From: Paulownia fortunei
Taxonomy: Eukaryota > Streptophyta > Magnoliopsida > Lamiales > Paulowniaceae
DNA length: 64,000 nt
Direction: 5' to 3'
Assembly (NCBI GenBank): GCA_019321725.1
Contig: CM033110.1
Span: 21,445,278 to 21,509,277 of the forward strand
The notes beneath the pieces are model-generated. The model saw only the letters and a program-made list of their open reading frames with translations. It made no database searches and was not told the DNA's origin. Both the position numbers and the translations under genes were made by a program. This document shows positions 1 through 11,308 of this stretch, in pieces. Position 1 is the first letter of the stretch. The number at the start of each line of letters is the position of its first letter.

Positions 1-254
1 AGGACATTGATATCAGGGGGCAAAATTTTGAACTCATACCTTTTGGTTCTGGAAGGCGATCTTGTCCTGGAACTTCTTTAGCACTTCAAACGGTGCATTT
101 AACTTTGGCTAGCGTGCTACATTGCTATGAATTTACCAAACCGTCTGATGCAGAGATAGACATGACAGAGAGCCCAGGACTCACAAATTTGAAGGCAACA
201 CCTCTCGAGGTCTATCTTACTCCCCGTGTTCATCCTGAGATATTTGGTATCTGA
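1..254 (+). CDS. Cytochrome P450, CYP82-like, C-terminal exon (partial)
   Basis: The open frame runs from base 3 (the preceding codon is cut by the window edge) to a TGA at 252-254 and encodes the last 83 residues of a P450. It contains the heme-binding loop PFGSGRRSCPG, which fits FxxGxRxCxG with the thiolate cysteine, followed by the I/V-rich L helix and a C-terminal segment with ESPGLTNLKATPLEV and LTPR near the end. That ending is typical of the plant CYP82 family (ER-anchored monooxygenases of specialised metabolism). The substrate cannot be inferred from this piece. The first exon, membrane anchor and I-helix lie outside the window. Family assignment rests on recall of CYP82 C-termini; P450 identity is certain. 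Confidence 0.9.
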   Translation, partial: DIDIRGQNFELIPFGSGRRSCPGTSLALQTVHLTLASVLHCYEFTKPSDAEIDMTESPGLTNLKATPLEVYLTPRVHPEIFGI

Positions 255-1608
255 TTGTGGCCTCCAACATATACCAACAGGCTTGTAGAAGTAGAACTCT
301 CATTTTCAGCAACTGTGTGCAGGGAGTCAGAAATCAAAGAATAAAAGAATTCCATGTAACATAAATATCTATCACTATTAAGTTGGCACCCTTGTTATTT
401 TACTGTACTACATGAAGCAGACTCAATAAATTCCACTTTGACATACTGATTGTCCCACCTCGCTAATTAGAATTGAGGGCTGGCCTCTTTTAACTCGGAT
501 GAGGGAGACTGCAAGCTGACATCTAAATTTGAAAAAAAAAATCATTAACCATTGAAAAATAATATTAATAAGATATATACAATTAAAAATATCCCCCATA
601 ATATATATCATTTTTTTCAACAGCATAATCTCATTTTTCATATATTTTTCAATCCCACTGTTCTAAAATATATTCCCCAAATTATCGAAAATACTAGCAG
701 ACAAAAACAAAGCCCAAACCTTTGACCCTTCATCTTCTAGTACATACACAAACACAGTTCAGGCCATTCTCAATTTTCATGAAGTAGAAATACACGCATC
801 TTTTTCACTTTATTCCACGTTAATGACCAACCCCATCATACATACACCCAAAATCACCAAAACCATCGACCAACAACTAATAATGTATTATTCACAAGAA
901 TTAATGATGTGTTCAATTTGTAACTGGCTCTTATGTTTCTCAAGCATTAATGATGTATTCTTCACATGCCAAGTAAAGAAGCTAGCAATGATCTGATTGG
1001 AAAGATCACGCCAAGTTTAACATTCATGGGCCTTATTTTGTCCTGCCACAATGGTGGTTGTATTATGCAAGACTGGTTCAGTCTGTTGGGCATCCCTTTT
1101 TAAGTCTCAGCAAGGAGCTGAAAGTAATTACAAGTAAAACACTGTAAACAATTCAAATAGGTAATTGTAAACAAAAACCAGGCAGTTTCCAAATTCAGGA
1201 CTAGAATGATAACACCAGGTGAAAGAAATATCATTTAAATGATCATCTGCCATTCACAGTTGCATTTGCACAGTAAATTAGATGTATTACCATCATAGCA
1301 TCATCCTCTATCTGAAAACAGTTCATTCAAATTATATTCTGCCTGACACATACCCAGTAGCTTTCGTTTCTGGAATTTTACAATTCTAGTGAACTATCTA
1401 TCATAAATGCATAAAACTCACCTAAAAGAGAAAACCATGACATCTAAAAGTACCATACACTATTGAATGGCATTTGCTACTTCTCAATCTATCAGCAAGG
1501 CCCAACTAAAGTAAACAATAGGAACAGAGTATGATCACAATCTAACTTGTTTTCTCATTCACACATAATTTCTGTACAATGGCAAGGGGAATTCCCCCGT
1601 TGCCTGTC
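255..1608. other. Convergent 3' interval between CYP82-like gene and XLG1-like gene
   Basis: The two genes converge here, so the interval holds both 3' UTRs and their polyadenylation regions. It is AT-rich with no coding frame that I can support. The open frame at 423-641 (minus strand) has the low-complexity composition of chance ORFs. No transposon ends were seen. Confidence 0.6.
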
Positions 1609-4600
1609 TCAGTGAGAGAAGGAACTTGCCTCAGTGCTATAAATCGAATACTCGCTCAAGCTAAAGTTGGGTCTCTCCTCATCCCAGTTTAGAATCTCCC
1701 TTGCATACTTTAGTGCTGCATCTACACTATTAGGCTCCAGACCCTTCACTAGTGATACATACAACTTTCGACCTGTCAAGGCTGAGTAGAGTCTTTTGAA
1801 CTTGACAGCAATATAATGAAAACCCAACTGCCCCAGGGTTGGATGATTTGCATTGTTGCTGTTGCTGCTGCTGCTGTTGGAGCGATTACGACTCATCACC
1901 GGATGAAAATCATCAAACCAATCACATCGACTCAAAGGAACCTGTTCTATCTTTTCCTCAAACAAGTCAAATTTATTTAATAGGAGAAGGAAGTCTGTCT
2001 GGTCAAAGGTTGGATGAGTAACCATGTTCTCGAAAAACTTTTTGCTCAACAGCATCTTGTTGAGTGTGTTTCCATCAGCATCAACAGCAAACTGATCATA
2101 GTCACTTAAAGAGAGACAAAAAATAACAATTCGAACATCTTCAAACATCTGAAGCCACTTGCAGTTTTCTCCAAAGCCTTTCGCCTGTAATCTGATCAGC
2201 TGAAATCTGTGATCAATTGAACAAAAAATAATGTTAAGAAAACAAGGGGGAAAAAAGCACCAATCACATGCAGTCTTTAACTTAATCCAGTTAACAATGA
2301 TCAACAAAACCTAAACTAAAATTAGGATATTCAGAGTATTCTGAATCAGTCCAGCAGTATCTACAAATTCTTGTTCTTTCATTGTCCAGAAGTGTTAACT
2401 GATTGAAACTTTGTTTGCCATTTACATGTTCTCTTAAATGCTTGAATAAGAAACAAATGATGCATGTACCATCCCTCATAAGGATAGTCAACAAGACACA
2501 TTGAAATATACAAACATAAACTAAGAAATCACAAATTGAAGTTTGTTGAGAAAATAACCATAAATCGAAAGAGATTTTTCTCACAAACTTCCAGAGCGTT
2601 ACAGTACCTGAGTAGGGAATCATGCAGATCCCCACTGTTAGCATCATCATCATATGCTGACTCAGGGAATGAAAAATCCACACACGAAAGCCCATTGGAT
2701 GAAGTAACATGTTCAGCATAAAGGATATCCACATCAGATGGTTTATAATCTGGTTTCAATATCTCAACAGCCTGAAAGAGGGGCAAAGCAATACAAGAAA
2801 GGATCACGCAAATAGTCGACTGAGAGGAAAAAATGAAAATACAATATTGATCTTGGACTATTCAAAAAACTTGAAACTAAATTAATTAATACAAAATCGC
2901 AGCTCATTTTGTGAAAGAGCTATTCAACCTTTCCTATGAACCCATTTGAGAACACAGGCTCCTGCCAAAGATTATCTTTAAAGGTGAATGCTTCAGCTCA
3001 TCCCAACAAAAAAATTGTGATCATTTTTTATTTTCTAAGAGAAGTTTCAGCTGTCCATACCATTAAAAATATCATCAAGAACCTTTGGAAAGAGAAATGC
3101 ATCCGTTAGGATCATGTTCCATAAGCCCAAAAATACAGCATTCAAAATGTCCTCCTTCAGAATGTGAACAATTTCTTCTTCATCTTTAGTGCCCTACATA
3201 TTATTTTCTTTCTATAAAATCCTAAAGACACAAAAGGGAGTTTTTTAACTGGTTTTCCCTCTATCTTTCCTTCTTCGGTACAAAGCCACAGATGAGGAAA
3301 ATCCTTCACAAGTTTAAGCATAATCAAAACAGTCCACAAAGGGCAAAATCAAAGGGATCATATTTTTCTAGCCACCTTGCCAAGTAGTAATGATCTTTAT
3401 GCCTCTGCAGCTTGCTTGCAAAAGAGGCAAGAATTCACATAGATATTCTTTCTTTTCTGGGTCCTGCATAATTTTTTTTTGTGAGCTGCTTCTCAAGCAG
3501 TAATTGGACTGTGGCGGTTTACTTCTCCAATTCTGCCTATAAGGAAAACTCACATCAGATTCTTTGTATAGAATCTAATAAAGACATGTTACAGTCACAA
3601 AGCCTCTTGATTACCCCTTCCACCTTCAAACGTCAGTTTTATAATCCTCAAACCAACATAGTAAACAGTTTCCCATCAATCACGTACTCTACTTCCCAAT
3701 CCTGAAACTTTCTTCCAAGCATTGGTTCGACAGAATAGTTTTAAGATTGTAAAGAACCACAATCTCATGTCAAATACTCTGTCCTCATATTGAACAGTCA
3801 CTAGGCGTAGCGTCTTCGGCTAGTTCTTCATAATGTTGGAATATTTGCTCAAATTTTGCAGCAAAGCACAGGAAAACTTAGTCTCACCACCAAAGTAAAC
3901 CTTTCTGGCTGTCTGTCTGTTATTGTCTACAAGGATCACAGAATCCATATAGCTTAGAACTTCTCAAATGATTGGAATTCGTAATTAAAAGATCTATGAA
4001 TTCTAACCATGATTACAATTACAGTGTAGTCACCCTAGAGATGACTCCAAATGGGACATTTAGAAATGAATCAAAGCAAGCATTCCACAAAAGAATTTGT
4101 GGTTTTCATAGTACAACATTTGGTACACAATCTAATTAGCCAGGCCAGCATGTAACATGGGTCATCATCTTACCTGCTCTAGGAAATAACTCGCAACACT
4201 GGGGAGAGTTTCCAATTCACTTCTCCGCTTGTAAGTTGCCTGGAAAGCCGCATTGCTCCACAACTCCTCAACCAATTTTGCATATTCCCGACTAGCAGCA
4301 GGGAAGATTGCTTCCAAAGTACCTGATGCCATTATTTTAAGGAGCCAGTCGGAAAATACCTTCAACCGTGGACAAATGGAGTAAACAGTCCCTTCACCAT
4401 TGCCATCAACATGCCCTATTATAAACCACAAAATGAAAAAAGACTTCACATTTAAAAATAACACATAAAACATGTCTGTGACAAAAGCATACATGGAGAC
4501 CAACCAGTATAGATTTCAGTACATGAAATATGAGGCTGTAGCACTCAGAAACAAAACTATTAATCAATTTAAATAATTTGATACCAAAAATCACTTGAGA

Positions 4601-7600
4601 CGATATATTGAAGGTTTTTTATTTCAACATTATCAACTTCAGGAATCCATGCAGTCAAAGATGTACTTTGATCCATTTTGACATGAAGCAGTCCCGTATT
4701 TTGGAAGCTAGGAAACCTTAACATGTCACAGGGAATTCTCCACTAAGATTAAGCATCCCTTCCACATATTCGTAGAAAGGTACCTAAATGCATCTTTTGC
4801 TCTTGTTACAGGTTGTGCCTCCACAATCAATCTTCTCCCACCATGTACTTCCAGAGTTCAGGTGTGTACTCCCTACCTCCATGTACTTTGGTTTTTCTTC
4901 TATGAATGAACCACTAAGGATCCAAGTCTAGACCCTCTCTTAGACACATACAATTGGTTAAAAAAACAATAATTTGAGATTTATATTGAAAGAAACAAAG
5001 GATAGTTTCCCCTGCCCTTCAGGGAACAAAAGTGTCGTTAGTGTTACTATTTTTTTTCTCTTTTTGACCTTTTTTTCTTTCCATATTATGTTTTTTTTCT
5101 TCAGAAGTATATGCAACACCAGTTTATGTAAGCGATAATATCCAATTTTATGCGCATTAAAACATACATGAATTTTAGAGTTTTACTAAATAATTTTCCT
5201 ACTGCAAATATTCAACTTGGATGCCAATGAATAATCAAACCTAGAGGACTCTGTTTCTTCTCATAGCTTGATAGAGCAACTCCATTCGGCGTAAACTTGT
5301 GTTGCTCTGATTTGCCATAGAAGAGAAATATGCTCAACTTTATAAAAATGGAAACCTAGAAAGTATTCGATTCTGACAAGGAGAAAAGTGACCCAGGATT
5401 TAAATTTATATCCAGTTTTTATTTGGATAGAAAATATCTCACTCCTGCAAATAAATTCCATGGGATATGTACCATATGAAATTTGGGGTTTTGGTGTGTT
5501 GGGGTGGACAAAAATAGCAACAAAATGATTAGTTGATATACATCCTCGGTACATCTGATAAAATGATGTTTGAAAAAGAGAAAAAATAAAAATTTATAGC
5601 CAGGAATCATTAAATCTTATGATCACATATAAAGTACACAATAAATACATACACACCGATGCAAGTGAAGTTCTAATTTCTTATTAATCTCAAAAAACTA
5701 TTTGGCGACAAAACATGTCTGAAGGTTGATAACAAGCAACAAATTGTAAACTCTATAATAACAAAAGATAAAAGTCTCAAGCTTGGAGAAGTAAAGCGAT
5801 TAATAGAGAAAACAAACAAAAGTCAAGGCTATTCAGTATATACGCAATCAAATCCCAGCTTACAAGTGAAAGATGCTTCTATGCTTTCACGCTTCAACAA
5901 ATAAGCAAAACTGAATGTTCAGATGAACTAGTACCTGCACGAGTGGAACCATCACAAGACTGATTTTGCCTCAATTCATTCAAACTTTCTTCTTCAAAGC
6001 GCTCGCGAGCCTCAAGAAGTATTCCAATGTAACTATACACATGGCTCTGGATCACTAATTTAATGTGTTCACGCTCATCCTCTGAGAAAGGTATGTCTTT
6101 GTAAAGAATTCTAGCCTAAATCAACAAAACGAAACTTGGTAAAGATGTCAAAGGTCTGAATATTTGTCAACATAGCATATAGGATAAATGACAATCAGAA
6201 CAAAGCATTTGACTCACAGCAACACTGACGTGACAATTGATCCCAATATAACATACACAGATTATAAGAAACGCCAAGTACTTAAATGCCATTAAATCAT
6301 AACTTGCATTGCTGGCAGGCAAGCAAGCAAATCCGTATTCAAATAACTGAAATACCACATAGGCTTTGCACTTAACCTGAGTTTGGAAATGCTGCCAAAA
6401 TCGAATAGCTTACTAAGTGTTGTCATAAAGAAGAGAATCAGAAAGGATTAGAAATAGTAAATAATATAGAGAGAACACAAATATGTGCGGTGTTTGGTAC
6501 CAAGAAATTGAGATGGTGTAGAAAATAAAAAAGCTCGGTACGTTCCATATGTGAGTAGCCTGGAGTCATCAAAGCCTAAAAACATATAATGCGAGTAAAG
6601 CGAACATATTATCCGGCCACAAAATCACACACTTCTTCTTTGTTTTCAAGCATCCCATATTTCACCTCTTATTTTTTCCCTAGCAAGCATGTTGATGATC
6701 TCGGTCTCAACCAGTACCAAATGCTTAATAATGCAGCATCTCATAAATTTACTGGGAGAAGGTGCTGGTACTTGCCAAATATAACCCACCAGACCATGAC
6801 AATAAATTTCTGAATTAACAAATGTAAAACAAGACATGCCACTCTTTTCTGAAATATGATTTCTAATTTAATTTGCAATTAATAGAACAGAAGTTATATT
6901 GTGTAGAAATGCATTAGTTGCTCATCCTGATAGTTCTGTTAGTTAAAGTCTTATGACAATAATTGAACCAAATGATGGACATGAAAAGCAATTCAAAGAT
7001 TCCAAACAAACAAAAACATTTTTTCTTATCCTTAATAAATGTTACAGCATCCCACTTTAGAGCTATCCATTAAATTTAAGATCAACATTCCATTTAGTGG
7101 CTAGATGGGGATGTTACTCCAATAAAGAGGAAAGATGATTAATGTGAAAAACCAAATAAGTGGAAAAAAAATTATTCATCAACAATAAGGTCAGCACTTG
7201 TGTTTCAAAGTGCAATAAATATCTGGGAAAAATCTTAAGAGCTACCTGTTTAAATATGGTACTTGTCCCAGATCCACTATATCCAATCAAAAGAAGTTTC
7301 TGAATTGTTCTCTGTTCAAGATAATCTGGCATAGTCCGAGTAATCATGCTAGTTACTTGCTCTCCACAAGGATGAGATGATTTAGAAGGAACTGGGAGAG
7401 AAAGTACAGCACAAAGCAGCTTTGTTCCAGCCTGAACAGTAACATCAATAAGGTAGCGAAACAAGATGATAACAGACTAAGAGATAACAAAAGTGTATGG
7501 TATTTTTTTAATTTTTGCGACAGGAAAGAAAGACGTCACAAATAGATTTGATAGAAGTCAGACCTTGCCCCAGATATAACCTTTTGTATTTTTCTGTCCC

Positions 7601-9311
7601 TCCTCTTGGTATGAACCATCTTCATTCACCCAAAAATGTGGGTTCCCAGCACATTGAACTCCCGCTAACTATAAAATTCAGAAATACAAATCTTAACAAA
7701 ATATTGTCAAAAGAACAGTTCTCAAATATATGTTGGATGCAACCAAAAGCCAACCTTTAACATACGCAATTCCACTTTTGTGATCTCACGACCATTTATA
7801 TAAACTTGGGTGTTCCCATTGCTAGCTTCTGCCTTAATAGGACCCCCAACATTGAGATGGGGGCTAATAATTTGAGAAGGCTTCTGTCCTTCCTGTAAAA
7901 TTCAGTGCATCATCAATTTCAGTTGCAACAGCTAAAAATGAAAGTAAAAATTCAGGAATAACAAGTTGATCTTATCGCCATTCACCTTTCCCCAAAGACC
8001 TGATACTTTGTCATACCAATAATTTCCTGGTTTCAGCTTCTTTGGTGGATTAGAGCAGCTCTGCAGCATGATCAACTCCTCATGATAAAGAGGCCTACCA
8101 TTCACACAGATATACTCGGGAGGCAATTGATTCACTTCACACAATTTCTCAGCCTTCATGATCTGCCGAACCTCCAGATCATTGAGTAATCGCTTGAGCA
8201 TTCTAGAGCATTTTCCCAAATAGCCCCGCTTCGATTCATCAATGGGGTATCCAATGCAAGTCACGCACTTTCTACCCTCGGGCATGGACCCCATTGCTCT
8301 AAGCACACAATTAGTGCAATACTTAGCATCACAAACCATGCATACCTCCTTTTCCGTAAATCTATTTCCTTTCAAGCACCGATAACACGCTCCTTTCCTG
8401 ACCTTAATGGCAGGTTCCTTCTTCACTCTAACCACCTCAGGTTCAGAACGACTAAACTCCTCATTAATATTTTCGTCATCTGACTCAATATCACAAAAAG
8501 TCACCATGGGAGCTCGCCTCACATCACAATTAGATTCATGATTCCCATCTCCAAACTTACGAGAAGAAACCCTAGAGGACAGATAATCCACACTCAAAAC
8601 TGACTCATTGGATTCCCATTCCGTTCGGTTAGACTCATTAAAATCTAAGCTCTCTTTAAAACCACTCGACAGCCTCGACTTACTCAAACTCCCTGAGAAT
8701 TCCCTCGACTTCTCAAAGCTATCTGAAGACCCTAAAGCCCCTGAACTCCCAACCCCACCTACAAACTCACATGAACGATCGTGACTAATCAAAGAATATC
8801 CCCTCTCATTCACTCCGTTTACCCCACCATCACGATTACAACACTCAAAATCACTACTTAACTCGCCAGACAAAGCACAAATATCATTACCATCACAATT
8901 TTCAGGTTCTCTTTCTCCCAGTGCATTATTAACCGAGCTAGGTGAAACACTAGTTTCAGTCCCCAAACCCAGTTCTTTACTATAAGAACCCTCACTCACC
9001 TCATTATTCCGCAACTCAAATGCAATCACTGAAGTCGGGGAAACTGTCAATAACTCGGCAGAGGAGGAGCTTAATTTCAAATCCTTCGACAACTTCTTGC
9101 TAATTATGTCCGCAGAACATATTGGTTGCACAATAGGCAGCGATAAATTATCTGAAAACGGCAGCGGAGAAACAACGGCAGCCACTGGAATTCGATCCAC
9201 ATTGATGGGCACGGCCCGCGGCAGCTCACGAGTTATCGGCGGCCCGTGATATTCCATTGCAAAGGAATATTCGACCGCATCTTCCACAACAGTCGCCACC
9301 TCTAGCGACAT
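1609..9311 (-). CDS. XLG1: Extra-large GTP-binding protein, XLG1-type (8 exons, 979 aa)
   Basis: XLG proteins are plant-specific unconventional G-alpha subunits that pair with G-beta-gamma at the plasma membrane and nucleus. Exons on the minus strand: 9311-7986, 7892-7755, 7668-7564, 7431-7246, 6115-5935, 4415-4174, 2771-2608, 2206-1609. All introns are GT-AG and the phases agree, giving 2940 nt. The N-terminal half has the conserved opening [19 protein letters not shown], an acidic low-complexity stretch, a basic [14 protein letters not shown] patch and an XLG-specific Cys-rich region (residues about 309-352, CYRC...KCVTC). The G-alpha-like half has the P-loop GYSGSGTST (573-581), in which the usual Lys of GxxxxGKS/T is Thr as in other XLGs, and the base-recognition motif NKFD (858-861). 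The end [12 protein letters not shown] matches the XLG1 class. It is about 90 residues longer than Arabidopsis XLG1 as I recall it, partly from the N-terminal acidic region and a Ser/Asn run near the C-terminus. Confidence 0.95.
1850..1892 (-). repeat. Coding CAG/CAA-type trinucleotide run in XLG1-like exon 8
   Basis: The plus strand reads as GTT/GCT triplets. In the XLG frame these encode a run of Ser and Asn ([13 protein letters not shown]) just before the conserved [17 protein letters not shown] segment. The repeat keeps frame. Arabidopsis XLG1 has a much shorter Asn/Gly stretch here (recalled), so length variation among plants is expected. Confidence 0.75.
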
Positions 9312-10801
9312 ATCCTTCTTCTCAAATCAAACCCTTTAATTCAAAACCCACTTCACATAAGTACAAGTATCACCAAAAAACACGAATCTTGAGTAAAACA
9401 AGAACAGGATAACGGAAAGAACATGGGTTTTTGAGTGGGCTAGAGTAAATAAACAAACTTTAGATGCAAGGAAAGAATTTGGTTCTATGAAAGAGTGGAA
9501 TGAAATTAAGTGAAATTTTAGAAGAAACCTTCTCTTTTTTTTTTCCTAGAGGAAAACGAGAAATTGAGAGATTAAGGGCAAGGAGAAGACTGTGGAAGAA
9601 AATACAAAGAGGATATATGGGGTGGATGAAAAAAGTGTTGGGAAAGGGAAAGTGGAAGAAATGGTGGTGGGCACTGTTTTGGAGTTGGGCATCTTTTTTT
9701 GTTTCTTTTGGTTGTTTAATTGCATTTTTGTATTAAAAAATAAAATCCTTGTTTTGTAAAATCTTGATAGAAAGAGAAGAGCTGAAAGCTCCGTCCCTGT
9801 ATGCGAGTGACGGTATGGTGGTGGGGCGGTGATGTGAGCAAGTCGGCATGTGTAGTTTAGGGGTGAGGATAGGGGCAATTTTGTCTTTATATGTGCTGGA
9901 ATTTCTTGCTTTGGATGACTGGTGGTCCCGGGTCGGGTTTTCTTTTTGTGGGTGGGCTAATAGAAAATGGTGGATGGATGCTTCAATTTATCCATGGAAT
10001 GTTTTTGTCTCTATGGGATTGGGAAATGGGAACTGCGTTGCTGCTGCTGAACCCAAATTCAGTATAGACTTGTGCTTTGTTATACTCATTCCATTTGTGA
10101 TTACCTCAATTTAGTCATGTCAAATTATCAACATAATTAAATTTATATTTCAGCATACAGCAAGAGTCTAGCTTATATTTCAAGAAATATGTCAAGAAAA
10201 AAGATTCATATTTTATTGTTAATAAATTAATATTTCACAGAGCAAGTTTTTAGCTTAAGTTTTAAGAAATATTGTGAAGAAAAAAATTCATATTTTAGTT
10301 TTGTCAGTGTTCAAGTAAAATTAACCCAAGAAGTTATACCTTTTGTTTTTTTTTGGCACATATATAATCTTTTCCTCCGAATATATTGACACTTGCACAT
10401 GTAGACAAAGATGATGCCTAATGACAATGAATCGATGCTTGATTAGATTGGAATTTGTCAGCCTACCCTTGGAGACTTATTTTACAACCTAAAGATGCAC
10501 AAGAAAAGGTGATATTCCATTACCACCGCTGCGTTTGGAGGCAAATCCTAACCGCTTCTCTCAGCTGTCACTAAAAAGTCTCAATTACCTTCCTCATCTT
10601 ATTTCTAATATTATTTGAGACATTAAAATAATATTTTATTAAAAATAAATATCTAACTTCGTCTTGGTAGTTAGCTCAAACTACCTGCTGTGTATTTTTT
10701 AAAAATACTTCTATTGATCTTATATAAATGAAATATATAATAGTAAATTAAAATTTTTAAGATGAGATAATATTGAAAAAAATAGATTACAATATATTTT
10801 A
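9312..10801. promoter_or_regulatory. 5' UTR/promoter region of the XLG1-like gene and unassigned AT-rich DNA
   Basis: This lies upstream of the XLG ATG (9311, minus strand). Read on the minus strand, 9480-9880 is strongly pyrimidine-rich (CTT/TTC/TCC), as in many plant 5' leaders, and may contain a non-coding first exon with an intron. I could not place a TATA box or TSS with confidence. The 78-aa open frame on the plus strand at 9500-9736 is the purine-rich mirror of this leader. From about 10,100 onward the DNA is AT-rich with no recognisable gene. Confidence 0.45.
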
Positions 10802-11221
10802 TGATGAGATGTGACTTAAACACACAAAACTCAATATGATGTCTCATTCTATGGGCCAAGCACGTAAAACTCATCAAAATAATTCGAATAATTCAACAAG
10901 ATATTTCACTCTAAAGGTCTTATGAGCCCACGATATTCACATAGACCCTTCAACACCGTATAATAATTCTTTTATATAAATTTATAAATACCCGCTCTTA
11001 TTTATTTTAAAAGGAAGGTAATTCATTCATATTGTTAAAAGTCTAAACTTTTTATTTTTATACAATCATTCTATCTTTAATTCTAACTTGAGCGGTGAAT
11101 GATTTTTGTCGGGACAACTACAGCGTTCTAACGACTTGTATGTGTCATGGGCATGAACCCATCTAAAAATTGAAGGTTCGCAAAGAGATGACGTTTGAAT
11201 ATTTAAATTCATACCACATCA
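10802..11221 (+). repeat. 5' LTR of the degenerate gypsy-like element
   Basis: This 420-bp repeat is colinear with 15686-16104. Shared blocks include the start TGATGAGAT, GAGCCCACGA, CTCTTATTTAT, TTTTTATACAATCATT and the end TTCATACCACATCA. Substitutions are frequent, which implies an old insertion. The bases just downstream (TTTTGACGTCATCTATGAGAA) look like a decayed version of the TGGCGCCGTCTGTGGGAA-type primer-binding region of many plant gypsy elements, with mostly G-to-A and C-to-T changes. That last comparison is from memory. Confidence 0.85.
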
Positions 11222-11261
11222 TTTTGACGTCATCTATGAGAACCCTGCCAAGACATCGAGA

Positions 11262-11308
11262 ATGCAGACAAGAACTAAAGTTAGGGAGCTAGTGTTCAAG
11301 ACGCCCCC
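11262..11308 (+). pseudogene. gag start of the gypsy-like element, interrupted by the solo LTR
   Basis: An ATG 40 bases after the 5' LTR opens a short frame (MQTRTKVRELVFKTPP) that is cut at the CCCCC target site of the nested LTR. The sequence on the far side (from 14152) continues toward the gag fragments, with a frame change. This is the expected position and orientation for gag. Confidence 0.6.

Noticed and set aside
9500..9736. 78-aa plus-strand ORF with a basic region and a hydrophobic tail
   Set aside because: It is the purine-rich complement of the pyrimidine-rich XLG1-like leader; composition (Lys, Trp, Arg) follows from GGA/AAG-rich DNA and no homologue is recognised.
9546..9878. 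110-aa minus-strand ORF upstream of the XLG1-like gene
   Set aside because: Pyrimidine-rich leader sequence read as Ser/Leu/Phe/Thr; out of context with the XLG start and no domain.
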